From contig MPUH01000245.1 of NCBI GenBank assembly GCA_001970955.1, forward strand, positions 1-64,000: a stretch of 64,000 nt of DNA. Reading direction: 5' to 3'. The stretch comes from Stentor coeruleus. Taxonomy: Eukaryota > Ciliophora > Heterotrichea > Heterotrichida > Stentoridae. Under the pieces are notes generated by a model. It had not been told where the DNA came from, ran no database searches, and was given only the letters and a program-made list of their open reading frames with translations. The stretch's first letter is position 1; each line of letters begins with the position of its first letter. A program made the position numbers and the translations under genes. Below are positions 41,266 through 51,641 of the stretch, piece after piece.

Positions 41266-42348
41266 ATGAAAGCTAAAGAAATAAACTATCAAGAAAAAGT
41301 TGAAGAATACTCTAAAACCCTTAAACAACAAATCAAAAGACTTGATTCGCATATAGATACGGTTCTACAAAAACACGAACAAGACTTTCTAAATGCATTC
41401 AAATGTCAAATGTTTACACTATATTCCCAGTTAAAAGACTTGAAAAAGAAAAATGATGAAAACGAGGTCAAACTTAAACGTGATGAACAAATAAACAAAC
41501 TTCAAAAGTCTTTAGAATGGTTTCGAGATGAAGCTGTAAAACTAGGTGAAAGTACTCAATACTATAAAAAAGAGTCAGAAAAGTGGAAAGCCAAAGCTGA
41601 AAGCTTAGAAGACGATAGGAAATTCTTAGAAAACCAGCTAAAAGCAACTAAAAGGAAGATAAAATTACTGCAAATTGATAGAGAAGGGTCTAAAGATTCA
41701 GACACATCTTTGCAAACGTCTTTTTTTCGCACGCAAGACCCTTCATCTTTGAAGTTCACCCCTTCTAACAAGTCAGGCGAGATTGTTTTAGAACTTTTTC
41801 ACAAAGCTAATTGTCATATTGATGAGTTTATGTATGAGCTCGAAAAGTTCTTTAATGATTTGGAAAACAAATATAACGAATCAATTAAGCATATTAAAAA
41901 CAGTTTAGAAATTGAGAGAAAAAGGTATAAAACAATATCAGCTCAGCAAACTTCAGTGTTTTTTGCGAAAAGTGACCTTGAGAATTTGTTTTTAGAATGT
42001 GTGGAAGAGGTTAGAAAAGAGGTTAATAAAAGGAAAATACAGACTGTAGCCCAACAGAAGTTTTTTAAAAAATGTAATGTTGTTCATAAGGAAATTAGGG
42101 ATGTTTTAACACCCGGGGATAAAAGGAAGATATTTGAAATGCTGATTTCGAATGAACAGGTTTTAATATTGTTATATGAAAAACTTTTTCCTTACAGAGC
42201 AAATCAGTATGGGAATAATTTTCGGAATGAGGATAGAGGGAAAAATGAACAAACACCCGATCTTGAAGAACTTATGAGACAGGTCCCTTCTAAACCTAGC
42301 ACAGCTAAAGTTCCTTATTATTCTTATAGAGGGAAATCTTTAAATTAA
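41266..42348 (+). CDS. Coiled-coil protein of unknown function, 360 aa
   Basis: I do not recognise it. Residues 1-150 form long charged coiled-coils (KQQIKRLDSHIDTVLQKH, KKESEKWKAKAESLEDDRKF). A Ser/Thr linker is followed by more helix (about 185-330). No catalytic motif, membrane segment or signal peptide. A basal-body, ciliary or cytoskeletal role would be typical for such ciliate proteins, but nothing in the sequence proves it. The ATG follows a C/A-rich leader and the stop is TAA, about 120 bases before the convergent IWS1 stop. Confidence 0.75.
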   Translation: MKAKEINYQEKVEEYSKTLKQQIKRLDSHIDTVLQKHEQDFLNAFKCQMFTLYSQLKDLKKKNDENEVKLKRDEQINKLQKSLEWFRDEAVKLGESTQYYKKESEKWKAKAESLEDDRKFLENQLKATKRKIKLLQIDREGSKDSDTSLQTSFFRTQDPSSLKFTPSNKSGEIVLELFHKANCHIDEFMYELEKFFNDLENKYNESIKHIKNSLEIERKRYKTISAQQTSVFFAKSDLENLFLECVEEVRKEVNKRKIQTVAQQKFFKKCNVVHKEIRDVLTPGDKRKIFEMLISNEQVLILLYEKLFPYRANQYGNNFRNEDRGKNEQTPDLEELMRQVPSKPSTAKVPYYSYRGKSLN

Positions 42349-42466
42349 TATTTTAAGATTTTTATTGATATATGCTAAGATTACATATGATAATATATTA
42401 TATAAAAAACTAATATTCACCCAAACTTTCATAAAATCTTCAACTCTTATTTTACTCAAACATCAA

Positions 42467-43366
42467 TTAATAATCCAAGCCCTTTCCATCAACACTCATC
42501 ATCCCTTTGCTCTTAGACTTTCCCTTTTTCTTAAGCATTTTTTTCTTCAGTTTCGCATAAGTTGAATCCGCACTAAACACTTGAGAATTCTCATTAGCCA
42601 AGATTTCTGGTATAGGCCTATTTTTAAAATTAAACATTCCTCTCTCAGGTAGTTTAGTATAATTCGTCTGTTGTTCCTGGCTAATCAAACTCTGCAAATT
42701 GAACTTTTTCTTAGGCCTCGAGACAATTTCAACAGCATTATTCTCTTTATGTAAAGCTGTATACTCAGTATTTATATCATAAATCATTCGACTCCATTTA
42801 TCAATAAGCATTTTCGCATGTTTTTTTATATTTTGTGCTTCATTAGGATTATTGTATATCCCCATAACACTTTTCCCAAGGTCACTACCTTGTAAATTAT
42901 CGACTGTTATTGGCAAATCTTGTATTGCTTGAAGTAATCCTGAACGTAATGGTGTTGATGGAAAAGAGCCATCTGGTAATTGACTTAGCCATCTACCTAA
43001 AATAACACAACCATTCATACTGAGAAATAACTCATGATGTTTGGTTATTTTAAGGAATTTAAGGACTTTATCGAGCATTTTAAGCTTGTTTAAAGCTGGA
43101 GCACCATCTTGATTAGCTTGGATATCACTTGAGGCTGCTTTGTTCATTGAGTCTAAGAGCTGGTCGATCATGTTTTCGTTTTCTTCTTCATCAATTTCGT
43201 AATGATGCAAATTTACACGTCGCTTTTTTGTTATAAGAGCGCTTATCATTTCTGGCTGGCTTTCTTCGGAGTTTGATTCGCTTTCTTCGACTTTTTTGGC
43301 AAAAAAACTGTTTTCGTCATCTAAAGAGCTTGATCCTAGCAGGGAATCTTCATATTGGTCACTCAT
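42467..43366 (-). CDS. IWS1: IWS1/Spn1 transcription elongation factor, 299 aa
   Basis: IWS1 (Spn1) links Spt6, RNA polymerase II and chromatin during elongation. The TFIIS N-terminal-type helical domain is clear at about residues 85-220: KFLKITKHHELFLSMNGCVILGRWLSQLPDGS, LLQAIQDLPITVDNLQGSDLGK and AKMLIDKWSRMIYD. The N-terminal 80 residues are acidic, as in the family; the C-terminal tail is very Lys-rich with a KKKMLKKKGKSKSK nuclear-targeting-like patch. It is shorter than animal IWS1 and nearer the yeast length. Divergent with the NEK2-like gene; the 500-base gap shows the G-rich to C-rich switch. Confidence 0.92.
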   Translation of the reverse strand: MSDQYEDSLLGSSSLDDENSFFAKKVEESESNSEESQPEMISALITKKRRVNLHHYEIDEEENENMIDQLLDSMNKAASSDIQANQDGAPALNKLKMLDKVLKFLKITKHHELFLSMNGCVILGRWLSQLPDGSFPSTPLRSGLLQAIQDLPITVDNLQGSDLGKSVMGIYNNPNEAQNIKKHAKMLIDKWSRMIYDINTEYTALHKENNAVEIVSRPKKKFNLQSLISQEQQTNYTKLPERGMFNFKNRPIPEILANENSQVFSADSTYAKLKKKMLKKKGKSKSKGMMSVDGKGLDY

Positions 43367-43862
43367 TTATACAGCCCCCTTTTCTTGCTTTGGAAGTTTA
43401 TTGGGTTTTTTGAATTTTATTAGGGAGATGTAAATGATATATGATATTATTTGTTATGATGATAGATGATAATGGGGAAATGTAGATATAACGATTTTTT
43501 AATGATTTTAGGTTAGAAGATTGAAAAAAAAATTTAGGTAAAGGATTATTTTACCATATTAGAACCTTACTTAAATCCATATCTTACTAAGATCCCATAT
43601 CCACTTTACCCATTTTTATTTTTTCATAACACATCCTCATCATTTCCTAATTTTTTTCAAAATATTCTCCAACAATCCCATTATCTCCTAACAACATTCT
43701 AACTTCCATAACTAAAATTATCAACCTCTAAAACTCAACTAAAGCATCATTCTCAAAACCTAAAAATTAACAACTTCAACCTCTCAAACTTCTCTTCCTA
43801 TTCTTCCCAAATCTCTTGAGGTGATTTTCCCTTTTTTTCTGTTTATCTCTAATAATTTGAAA
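43367..43862. other. Divergent intergenic region and leader of the NEK2-like kinase
   Basis: The left half is G-rich, the right half C-rich from about 43550. A frame open from GTG 43821 is leader rather than coding, since the kinase starts cleanly at ATG 43863. Confidence 0.6.
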
Positions 43863-44834
43863 ATGGAAAACTATGAAATTATTCAAACAATCGGAAAAGG
43901 GTCTTTCGGTCAAGTGTCCAAAGTCCGTCGTAAAACCGATGGTAAACTTTTAGTATGGAAAGAAATTGAATACGGTGACATGAATGAAAGAGAAAAACAG
44001 CAGCTTGTCGCTGAAGTCAACATTCTCCGAGAGCTGCGTCATCCAAACATAGTCCGATACTACGACCGGCTAATCGACAAAATAAACTCAAAAATTTATA
44101 TTGTCATGGAGTACTGTGAAGGTGGAGATATGTCGGGAGTTATAAAAAAATGCAAACGTGATAGGGACTTTTTACCTGAAGAAATCATATGGAAAATTTT
44201 CATGCAGATAGCTTTAGCTTTGCATGAGTGTCACAAGCGAAAAGATGGTAAAATCCTTCATCGTGATTTGAAGCCAGCAAATATATTCTTAGACAGTAAT
44301 ATGAATGTAAAACTTGGGGATTTCGGCTTGTCAAGAATGATGGGACAAGAGAGTGAGTTTGCTAAAACTCATGTTGGAACACCTTATTATATGTCCCCAG
44401 AGCAAATAACAGATTCTCGTTATAATGAAAAATCTGATATTTGGTCTTTAGGATGTTTATTATATGAGTTCGCATCTTTATCCCCACCTTTTGAAGCACT
44501 TAATGCTGGAGCATTGGCTGTAAAAATCAGATCGGGTAAAGTTGAAAAACTTCCATCAAGATATTCTGAAGAATTACAAAGGGTAGTCAATTGGATGTTA
44601 AGTATTGATTCTAATTTACGCCCATCAGTAGAAGATTTACTTAACTTACCTCAGGTATCTTTAAGAATAAGAGAAAAAAAACTTAGAGAAAACCAGCTTG
44701 CTCTCAAGAAAAAAGAAGAAGAACTTAAAAAAAAGGAAGCTGAAATCAATGCTATTGAAGAAGAAAATAGGCTTAAAATGATAGAATTAGACGAAAGGGA
44801 AAGCAAGCTTCGAGAATTGGAACTAAGATATTAA
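43863..44834 (+). CDS. NEK2-like kinase, 323 aa
   Basis: Kinase domain from the very start (MENYEIIQTIGKGSFGQVSKV), Lys in VWKEIEYGDM, HRDLKPANIFLD, DFGLSRMMG and GTPYYMSPEQ. The sequence around YYDRLIDKINSKIYIVMEYCEGGDM fits NEK2-type kinases, which act in centrosome/basal-body and mitotic control. The C-terminal tail (about 275-323) is a coiled coil (KKKEEELKKKEAEINAIEEE), as in NEK2 for dimerisation. I start at ATG 43863; the frame is open 14 codons upstream but only from a GTG. The TAA stop shares the TTAA palindrome with the stop of the convergent ARMC9 gene, so the two coding regions overlap by four bases. Confidence 0.94.
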   Translation: MENYEIIQTIGKGSFGQVSKVRRKTDGKLLVWKEIEYGDMNEREKQQLVAEVNILRELRHPNIVRYYDRLIDKINSKIYIVMEYCEGGDMSGVIKKCKRDRDFLPEEIIWKIFMQIALALHECHKRKDGKILHRDLKPANIFLDSNMNVKLGDFGLSRMMGQESEFAKTHVGTPYYMSPEQITDSRYNEKSDIWSLGCLLYEFASLSPPFEALNAGALAVKIRSGKVEKLPSRYSEELQRVVNWMLSIDSNLRPSVEDLLNLPQVSLRIREKKLRENQLALKKKEEELKKKEAEINAIEEENRLKMIELDERESKLRELELRY

Positions 44835-46510
44835 TTATAAGGTGTTCTGGGTATCTTATCACGTGACATAAACCCTTGTTCTGAGTTCTTATCCATAACA
44901 CTAGGCTTACTCTCTGTTGCCAAAGGCTTGAATTCATATTTCGCCCTCAAAAGCTCGTTGCCTTTGAGGATGTTTAGGTCAGGGATTATATCATTTAAAT
45001 CGTCATCTAATACCACATACGTATCTTCACTGTCAATATCAGACATCAAACTAGTATTATTATCTTCCTGATCATCAATTTGTTCTAAAATTAAATCAAT
45101 TCTTTTTGAAGCTTCTTCATCAGAAAGGCTTTTAAGGTTTTTCAATAGCTTATCAAAACCAAGTTTTCTTCCTGTGTTTCTAAAATTCTTATATGAAAAA
45201 AGCGTATATGCTAAACAATGAACATATTTTACTATGCTTGGGTTTTTAGAATTCAAACATTTTGCTAATGCGTGGAGGATTTCTGTGTCAACTTCTTCGA
45301 ATTTGCTTTTGGCTATACTTCTTACTGATAAATTCATTAGTATTGCAGTGCAGAATTCTATAAGTTCTTCATCGACACTGGGTATTTCTTTTTTCATTAT
45401 CCTAAGTGCCCATTTTATCATGTCTAAATTGATCATAGAAATTTGACCTTGTTTTTTCATAGAGAGTTTTTGTAAAACGCTCAGACAGGTCCTTAGAAGG
45501 TTTGTAGTGTTTTTTTCATCGTAGAGGATTTTTGTTATAAGTTTTATGAGATTTTCTTTTGTTAGGAGATAGTCTCGGCCTTGCTTTTTGTGAGCTATAG
45601 CGTTTATAAGGCTGATGGAATATTCTTTGATTCTACGTGTTGATGTGAGAAGACGGTCGAGGAGGAGGTCATGAGGTTTAGATGTGCTAAGGACGTTAAA
45701 GCGGATGTAAGCTTCAAGAACTAAAGTGGAAGTTTCTGAATCGGTTTGAGTAAGACGCCAACGGAGGGCTTGGAGTAAAGCACAAAGCTGGCTTTCATTA
45801 GCTATGTTATTAAGATCATACACAATACTAGCAAAATTCATATGAATCGTCCTATCCGATTCTTCAGGTGGGGCAAAAGTCATCTCAGGTCTGAATTTTT
45901 GAAGACTCTGCCTAACATCTGAATCAGCAGACAAAAATTTCACATTTCTTGGTGAGGACAAAGAAGCACTAACCAAACTTTCTAGCATTGTAGGGCTTTG
46001 TGGTATTGTTTTAACACAAGCCAAAGTTTTTCTTTTAATATTCTCAAGCCATTTCTGAGTAAACAAATGCGAGAAATTCGGGTGATCAACAGGGTTTAAA
46101 ATATAAGGCAAAGCGAAATAAGGTAAAAGTTCAGCATATTGACTGACAAAGTCACTATTTTCTTGTAAATACATTCGCAACTCTTCAGAGTCAAAAAGTT
46201 TACCTCGAGTTTCTGGTTCAGCAAACAGTGGGTTTATAGGGTAAAGGATGAAAAATATCATTAAAAGAACTTCAGTGATTTTTGTATCTGGGGTACTTTC
46301 TACTAAAGGGTACCAAGTTTGAAAAAATCGATCCTTTTTACCTTGTTCTATATAGAGAAATAACACCTCGCTACTCGAACCATGATTCGATTTCCTTTCT
46401 TTCTATTTAGCCCTTACTTCTAATGTTTGAACTGTTTCTATGTAGTTGTATTTTAGTAGATATTCTTTAATTGCTTGTAAAATGTTTTCATGCGAAGAAT
46501 TGAATTCCAT
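44831..46510 (-). CDS. ARMC9: ARMC9 (LisH and armadillo ciliary protein), 554 aa, one 15-nt intron
   Basis: ARMC9 is a LisH/armadillo-repeat protein of the ciliary base and tip, mutated in Joubert syndrome, conserved in ciliated organisms. Here the N-terminal LisH domain (ILQAIKEYLLKYNYIETVQTLE) lies in a first exon starting at ATG 46510, joined by removing the 15-base intron 46403-46417. Without it the frame starts only at a GTG and lacks LisH. The next region matches the ARMC9 pattern (FFQTWYPL, LLPYFALPYILNPVDHPNFSHLF). Armadillo-like helices fill about residues 230-480, followed by an acidic tail. The stop overlaps the NEK2-like stop. Confidence 0.9.
46403..46417 (-). other. 15-nt intron restoring the ARMC9 LisH exon
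   Basis: On the gene strand GTAAGGGCTAAATAG. Contains an in-frame stop if kept. A at position 10. Confidence 0.88.
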
Positions 46511-47130
46511 TTATAAGATAGTTTTTATATTCAATTTTGAAATTTGGATGAAATGGTTTTTATTTTCTAAGGAACTGAGCTTGCCCTGGTTTTTATTTTG
46601 CAAGATATTTTCAAAGCATAACCATTATATTAATATCCTAACTAAATGCTAATATGTAAATAGAATATGTTCGGTTAAAATCTAAAATACATAAATACTT
46701 AATAAAACTATCTAACCACAACAAATCTCCACATAAATTGTAACTTTCAGCGAATTATTATAATAAAATATATCTTAAAATCAAATAACACTCCTTTCCA
46801 ACTCATTTCCAAAAATCCCCAACCTACCTTAATATAAAATCAATCAAACTACACTAATTATCAAACCTATTATCCCCACCTTCAAACCACAACCTAAAAT
46901 CTCTAAATTATCTACTTTTTTCTACCAAAATCTCTAATTAAAACAACACCTTCTTCAACTAATTACATTAAATAAAACGTACTTCTAATATAATAATCAA
47001 AAAACTCCTTTATTTTCATAACCCTTTTCAAATCTCATCCTCAAACTATTATCCTAATTAGACCCATCTTCAAAATCACATTTCCTAATATCCTATATAA
47101 GAAAACATTATTATTACAAGTATATTCAGT
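46511..47130. other. Intergenic region, strongly C/A-rich on the right
   Basis: From about 46680 the + strand is C/A-rich with almost no G, up to the next gene's stop codon. No gene seen. Confidence 0.6.
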
Positions 47131-47433
47131 TTAGTTATAAAACTTAGGAACAAGGTTCATATAAAATTCATCAGAAGATTCATCTTCTGAACTAACTATT
47201 TGGAAACTTTCATTTCTTGAAGGGATTGGTTCATAAACTAATGGGAGGTTTGTGGTTATACTCGCAGATGTCAAAGGCGGTAGTCGTCTTGGTCTTGGTT
47301 TGATGTAATCGAGGTTTTTATTTGTGTTTGGGGTATTTCCAACAGAACTATAATTGGGAATTTTTTGTTTCTGGTATTTTGAAGAGGGGAACAAGGTTTT
47401 ATCCCGCACTCTGAGTAAGTTGTTTACATACAT
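47131..47433 (-). CDS. Small basic protein of unknown function, 100 aa
   Basis: A continuous frame of 100 codons from ATG to TAA. Basic/Pro-rich middle (YIKPRPRRLPPL) and an acidic Ser end (SSEDESSDEFY). No membrane segment. The length, clean start and gene-like flanking skew make it a plausible gene, but no family is recognised and it could still be chance. Confidence 0.5.
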   Translation of the reverse strand: MYVNNLLRVRDKTLFPSSKYQKQKIPNYSSVGNTPNTNKNLDYIKPRPRRLPPLTSASITTNLPLVYEPIPSRNESFQIVSSEDESSDEFYMNLVPKFYN

Positions 47434-48284
47434 AATTATTCCAAAATATACTTTTTGTAAGGAAATTAAGATAAAAGGGAAAATACTGTTAGTAGATTAG
47501 AAAAAATATATAGATAATTGTTTGAAGTAAATAATAGGGTTTTTATGTGGATTTTATGCTTTTAGTTTGTAAGTTTTTGATTTACTTTTGGGTATTGATT
47601 TAGGTTTTTTAATTGGTGTCAGTGTTAAAAGCTTTTGTTTAAAATTTTAGAATGTTTAATATGTTAAGATTTTTTGTATTTTTGTTATTTATGAAGTTTA
47701 TGATAATGATAGGTTTTAGGTTGGGTATGGTGGGGATAAAGATAGTACTGGGTGCTAATTTATTATGAAAAAATTTAGTTTGCATTTAGATTTTGATAAA
47801 CGAATCAGCTTGACTATTTTTAAAAACTTTTGAGGATTTCCCAATCTTAAAACACTCATCAAAAGATACTATAGTTGTTTACTAATAAGTAAAATAATTA
47901 TTAAAATACTTAAGATAACTAAAAACTTATTCTAAATATTAAATCAATTATATTTTTTCCTAAATAATCGATACTTACAATATTAGTTTTAAAACACTTT
48001 TATTGTTTATTTGTAGCATTAACTCTCTTAACATAAGCATAATAAGTAAACTTTTGCTTGTTTTTAAATTTCTAAATTATTTCTAAAATATTTAAGACCC
48101 ATATTATCCTACTGAGTTTTAAATATATTTCTAAGTAATTCTAACAAAAATACTTGATAGCTAAAATGTTATGTTCATTATAATATTTATTAAGTATTTC
48201 CCATAAACCTCTCTAGACCACTTTTTAAAAAAAATAGTATAAAAAATTAAATGATCCTAAATATTTTAACTAATAACTAGATTA
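47434..48284. other. Intergenic region with G-rich to C-rich switch
   Basis: G-rich from 47450 to 47760, C-containing and G-poor from about 47880 to 48280. No gene seen. Confidence 0.6.
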
Positions 48285-49382
48285 CTAATTCTTGTACTCA
48301 TCATCATCATCAAAACTTTGGCTCACTGATCTATTAATTCTATCATTATGCATGAAATCATCATGGCAATAATCTGGTGGTATCTCAGGAGGATGCATAA
48401 AGTTTTCAGTTTTTTTTAGTTCTTTTTCTTCTAAAACTTCTTTTGGCTGACTAGTTATATAAAAAGGGGGCTGATTAGTAAAATTAGGTTCTGAGCTAGG
48501 CTGGTCGATCAAATTAGTTTCTAAACCCTGAACTTCATTTGAAAATGCAAGTTCATCAGGTTCTCTTTTTAATTCAAAAGCAGGACTCGGCTGAATCACT
48601 CCAATCGCTGAAGATTGTTGTTCACTTAATTGCATTTTTCTTCTTAAATTAGCTTTTTTAAATGCAGCCAGCATTTTTTTAGATTGTAAAATGAAAACAA
48701 CAATACAAATCGGCATAATTGAAAAAGCTATTATAAATGCTATAAAGCCCTCATCTGCAGTAACAGGTGAATGATTATAATAAAAAACGTTATGATAAGT
48801 TTTTTCTGTTCTAATATTCATTTTTATTACCCAAGTGATAATAGTTATTATCAAAATTACTGGAGGGATTATTGATACTATACCAATTAATTTAGGATAA
48901 CATTCACGTCCTGTCTTCCATCCTAATCTATATAATATGTAAGCAATCACGTAAAATCCTAAAGACGGGTAAAATCCAAGCTGAATAATTTTCCATGAGT
49001 CATTCCATTCTTTAAAAAATTCGCATTCTCCTATACAATTGTCATAGCAATCAAGAAATGTTTGAGTACTGTTGCAATGCACTTCAAAATATGGTTCATT
49101 CATAGTTGAATAAAAATCTAATTTTGCAGAAGAGTTACTGTAGAATACTACCTTGACATCTTCTGAAGGCCCACTTATTGAACTTTTGTATTTAAACTCA
49201 GAATCTCCATTTGTCCATATTTGATTGAAAGTAGAGCCTGCTACATAGCACATAAAAGAACTAAAGTAAATGCAAAAAAAAGTGAAAAATATTGCGCAAC
49301 AGGAACTTACTATAGTCCTCCTATTTTTCTTTATTTGTACATCTTTCTTATGACCTTTTTCAAAATACTCAAACTTAACCAT
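48285..49382 (-). CDS. Four-pass membrane protein of unknown function, 365 aa
   Basis: Predicted membrane helices near residues 25-47, 135-160, 164-190 and 212-232, with a Cys-rich extracellular-type loop between the first two (FEVHCNSTQTFLDCYDNCIGECEFF) containing several N-glycosylation-type sites. The C-terminal 115 residues are polar, Pro/Gln-rich and probably cytoplasmic, ending in an acidic DDDDEYKN. A short basic N-terminus precedes the first helix. The family is not recognised. Topology is consistent with a tetraspanning plasma-membrane protein. The gene is divergent from a truncated 7TM fragment. Confidence 0.8.
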   Translation of the reverse strand: MVKFEYFEKGHKKDVQIKKNRRTIVSSCCAIFFTFFCIYFSSFMCYVAGSTFNQIWTNGDSEFKYKSSISGPSEDVKVVFYSNSSAKLDFYSTMNEPYFEVHCNSTQTFLDCYDNCIGECEFFKEWNDSWKIIQLGFYPSLGFYVIAYILYRLGWKTGRECYPKLIGIVSIIPPVILIITIITWVIKMNIRTEKTYHNVFYYNHSPVTADEGFIAFIIAFSIMPICIVVFILQSKKMLAAFKKANLRRKMQLSEQQSSAIGVIQPSPAFELKREPDELAFSNEVQGLETNLIDQPSSEPNFTNQPPFYITSQPKEVLEEKELKKTENFMHPPEIPPDYCHDDFMHNDRINRSVSQSFDDDDEYKN

Positions 49383-49692
49383 TTTATTATATTCGCCAGG
49401 TATAGACTATTAGTTTTATTGAAACAATAAAGACTGAAAGAATAATCTCTTAGTGAAGATTAAAGGCAGAAAAACTATCTTATTTCTGAAAATTCAGTAT
49501 CTTGATTCAATAAATTTGAGGTATTGATATTGTTCTTAGTGACTATTAATTTAAAAATACTTAATGGATGTAGTTTACTAAGGAAACTTTTAAATCAAGT
49601 TATCCCACTTGGAAACCAAAGCGATATGTCACTGGGCCATGTTTTATAGTAAATGGATATGTAGACTTTTTCTTTTTTATTAAAATAAAAGA
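49383..49692. other. Intergenic region before the 7TM fragment
   Basis: AT-rich, no gene or repeat seen. Confidence 0.5.
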
Positions 49693-50001
49693 ATGAGAAA
49701 TCATAAAACTTTAACCATTAGCCACATTCTCAGGGATGGAAATGCTTCTAAGGCCTTTATGAAAACTTATGATTCATGTATTTTAACTCTAATTTCTTCA
49801 ACTATTTCATTAATAGTGTATACATTCATCATATATATGTACTTTAAATATAAAGTAAATCAATGTTCAGATTATAAGCTTATATCAATTCTAGTATCCT
49901 TTGATATCCTATACTGTATAATATTTATTGGTTCAACTCTATGCATACAAGTCAAGGACTATCAGACAAGTTCTAATAAAAAGCAAAATGTTATAGCATA
50001 A
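49693..50001 (+). pseudogene. Truncated copy of the 7TM receptor gene at 59 kb
   Basis: The 102-codon frame contains L-I-S-S-T-I-S-L-I-V-Y-T-F followed by K-L-I-S-I-L-V-S-F-D-I-L, which matches membrane helices 1 and 2 of the 283-aa 7TM protein at 58998-59849. It then skips about eight residues (the match resumes at G-S-T-L-C-I) and loses homology after that. The remaining five helices are missing, and the first 25 codons differ from the full-length gene. It is best read as a duplicated, truncated remnant that still has an open frame. It cannot encode a normal receptor. Confidence 0.8.
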
Positions 50002-50554
50002 AAGAGTTTAGAATATATGAGAAATGTTGTTGGAATCTGAAAAAACTTATAAAATAATCATTTAGATGCATTTTTTTATGGATGTTAAGAAATTGAACTT
50101 ATGAAGAAATGCTAAAAAAAAAAATATTGGCAAATGTTTGGGCTAAGCATTCAAAGCTAAAGATCTCCAGAATTTATTGGAAAATTATAAAGAAAAGGGT
50201 AAAAAACCAAGGCCTTTTTGGAAGTTCAGGAGATAAGATTAAATATAAGTATAAAGTATAAAATGAAGATAAAGTTCTGCAGGTTAATTTAGAAGATGAC
50301 CAACCTGGCCAATCAGAAAAAATATTAAAAAAATGATTCTGTAAACCTAAAAAGTATGCTTATAAACATTTTACAAAGGAAATCTCAGAAATTGAAAGTA
50401 AATTTTAATATCAAAGCTAAACACACTCTCCATTTATAAATTGTAAATAAAATTCTCAAAAATCCTCTAAGTGAAAATCATAAATATATTAAAATTCAAA
50501 GTGATTTATACAAAAAATTATTAATATTATCTTATCATTGTAGGCAGGGTTAAT
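50002..50554. other. Intergenic region with a decayed coding-like patch
   Basis: On the + strand about 50109-50400 the frame reads as charged protein (K-I-S-R-I-Y-W-K-I-I-K-K-R ... N-E-D-K-V-L-Q-V-N-L-E-D-D) broken by stops. No family is recognised. It could be the decayed 3' part of an old gene, perhaps linked to the truncated 7TM copy next to it. Confidence 0.35.
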
Positions 50555-51040
50555 ATGGACTCCGAATCACGGTTGCAAAAAGCGATGAAAAAAACCCAAA
50601 TAATGAAAAAGTAAGATCAAAATAGTCAAGCCCGATGCCTTGAAGCACTTCAAAAGTTTCATTATAAGTCGAACTCCCCATCAACAGTTCACAGAGAGTC
50701 TTTCTTAATTGAAGATAAAGCTTACATAAATCATTTTGACCAAGCTACAAGACAGAATATTCCAATACACTTACTTCCTTTAGAAGAAACAATGCAAATC
50801 GATTCTGAGAAAAGAAAAAATTTAAGTAAATGTCTTAGTGATAAGATAATAGAAAGAAGGATAAGAACAGGATCTGTAAGAGAAAGGAAATCTATAAGAA
50901 ATGTGCATAAAAAAAACACGGTAGATGAAGAAATACAAAAGCTTGTGTTTTTTGGATATGAAGGTGGGGGGAATTATAGAGCTGAAACAAGATATCAGCA
51001 GAATGAGTCAAAAGATTCAGTTGTCGAGATGAGTAAGTGA
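50555..51040 (+). CDS. Small basic protein of unknown function, 156 aa, one 15-nt intron
   Basis: The true start lies upstream of the open frame: ATG at 50555 gives MDSESRLQKAMKKTQIMKN, and removing the 15-base intron 50611-50625 joins it to Q-A-R-C-L-E-A-L and the rest to a TGA at 51038-51040. The protein is basic and helical with no membrane segment or domain I recognise. The final codons are E-M-S-K-stop. The TGA stop supports the standard code. Because the spliced frame is exactly open over 471 bases, a real gene is likely. Confidence 0.72.
50611..50625 (+). other. 15-nt intron in the 156-aa gene
   Basis: GTAAGATCAAAATAG. Contains an in-frame TAA if kept. Rejoined codon AAT. A at position 10. 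Confidence 0.82.
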
Positions 51041-51641
51041 CTTTGTTTTATCGATATTTAAAAAAAGTTTTGTAATATTTTACGTAATTTTTGTTTGGGT
51101 GTACGAATTTTTTTGATTATTGTATGATGTTATGATTATTATAAGTATTTTAGCTTTGGGTTAGTATAAAAATATGGGGTTTGCCATAATAGGATATAGT
51201 TTATATTAGGAGATGAGTTTTTGTTTTGTTTTAAAGAGAATATTAAGGTTTTTAGACAAAAGGGGATTTTAAGATTTGAGGTGTAGGAATTTGTAGGTTT
51301 TATGATAAGGTTAGCGATTTTTTTTTTTAGGAATATTAGTGAATATATAAACTAATAGTTAAATAAACAATTTACAATGGATTTTATAACTAATTATCAT
51401 ATATATTATACTGATAAATTACTTATATAGCAAAAACACAATTACTTTAAACCCGTATATAAATAAAACCTTCAATTCTCCTTGCATCATCCTAGCATCC
51501 ACAATTTTATCATCAAAATCAACATTCTCCCTTATTCTATACTAAAAAATTATCACCCACAACCAAAAAACTATCATCAAAAATCCATTTTTTCTAATAC
51601 CCCATACAAAACCTAACCCATTATCTAAATTAAAAAGTTAA
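51041..51641. other. Convergent intergenic region with skew switch
   Basis: T/G-rich from 51050 to 51340, C/A-rich from 51420 to 51630, although both flanks are gene 3' ends. No gene seen. Confidence 0.6.

Noticed and set aside
43821-43862. 14-codon N-terminal extension of the NEK2-like kinase
   Set aside because: It begins at GTG and reads like leader DNA; ATG 43863 sits exactly at the kinase domain.
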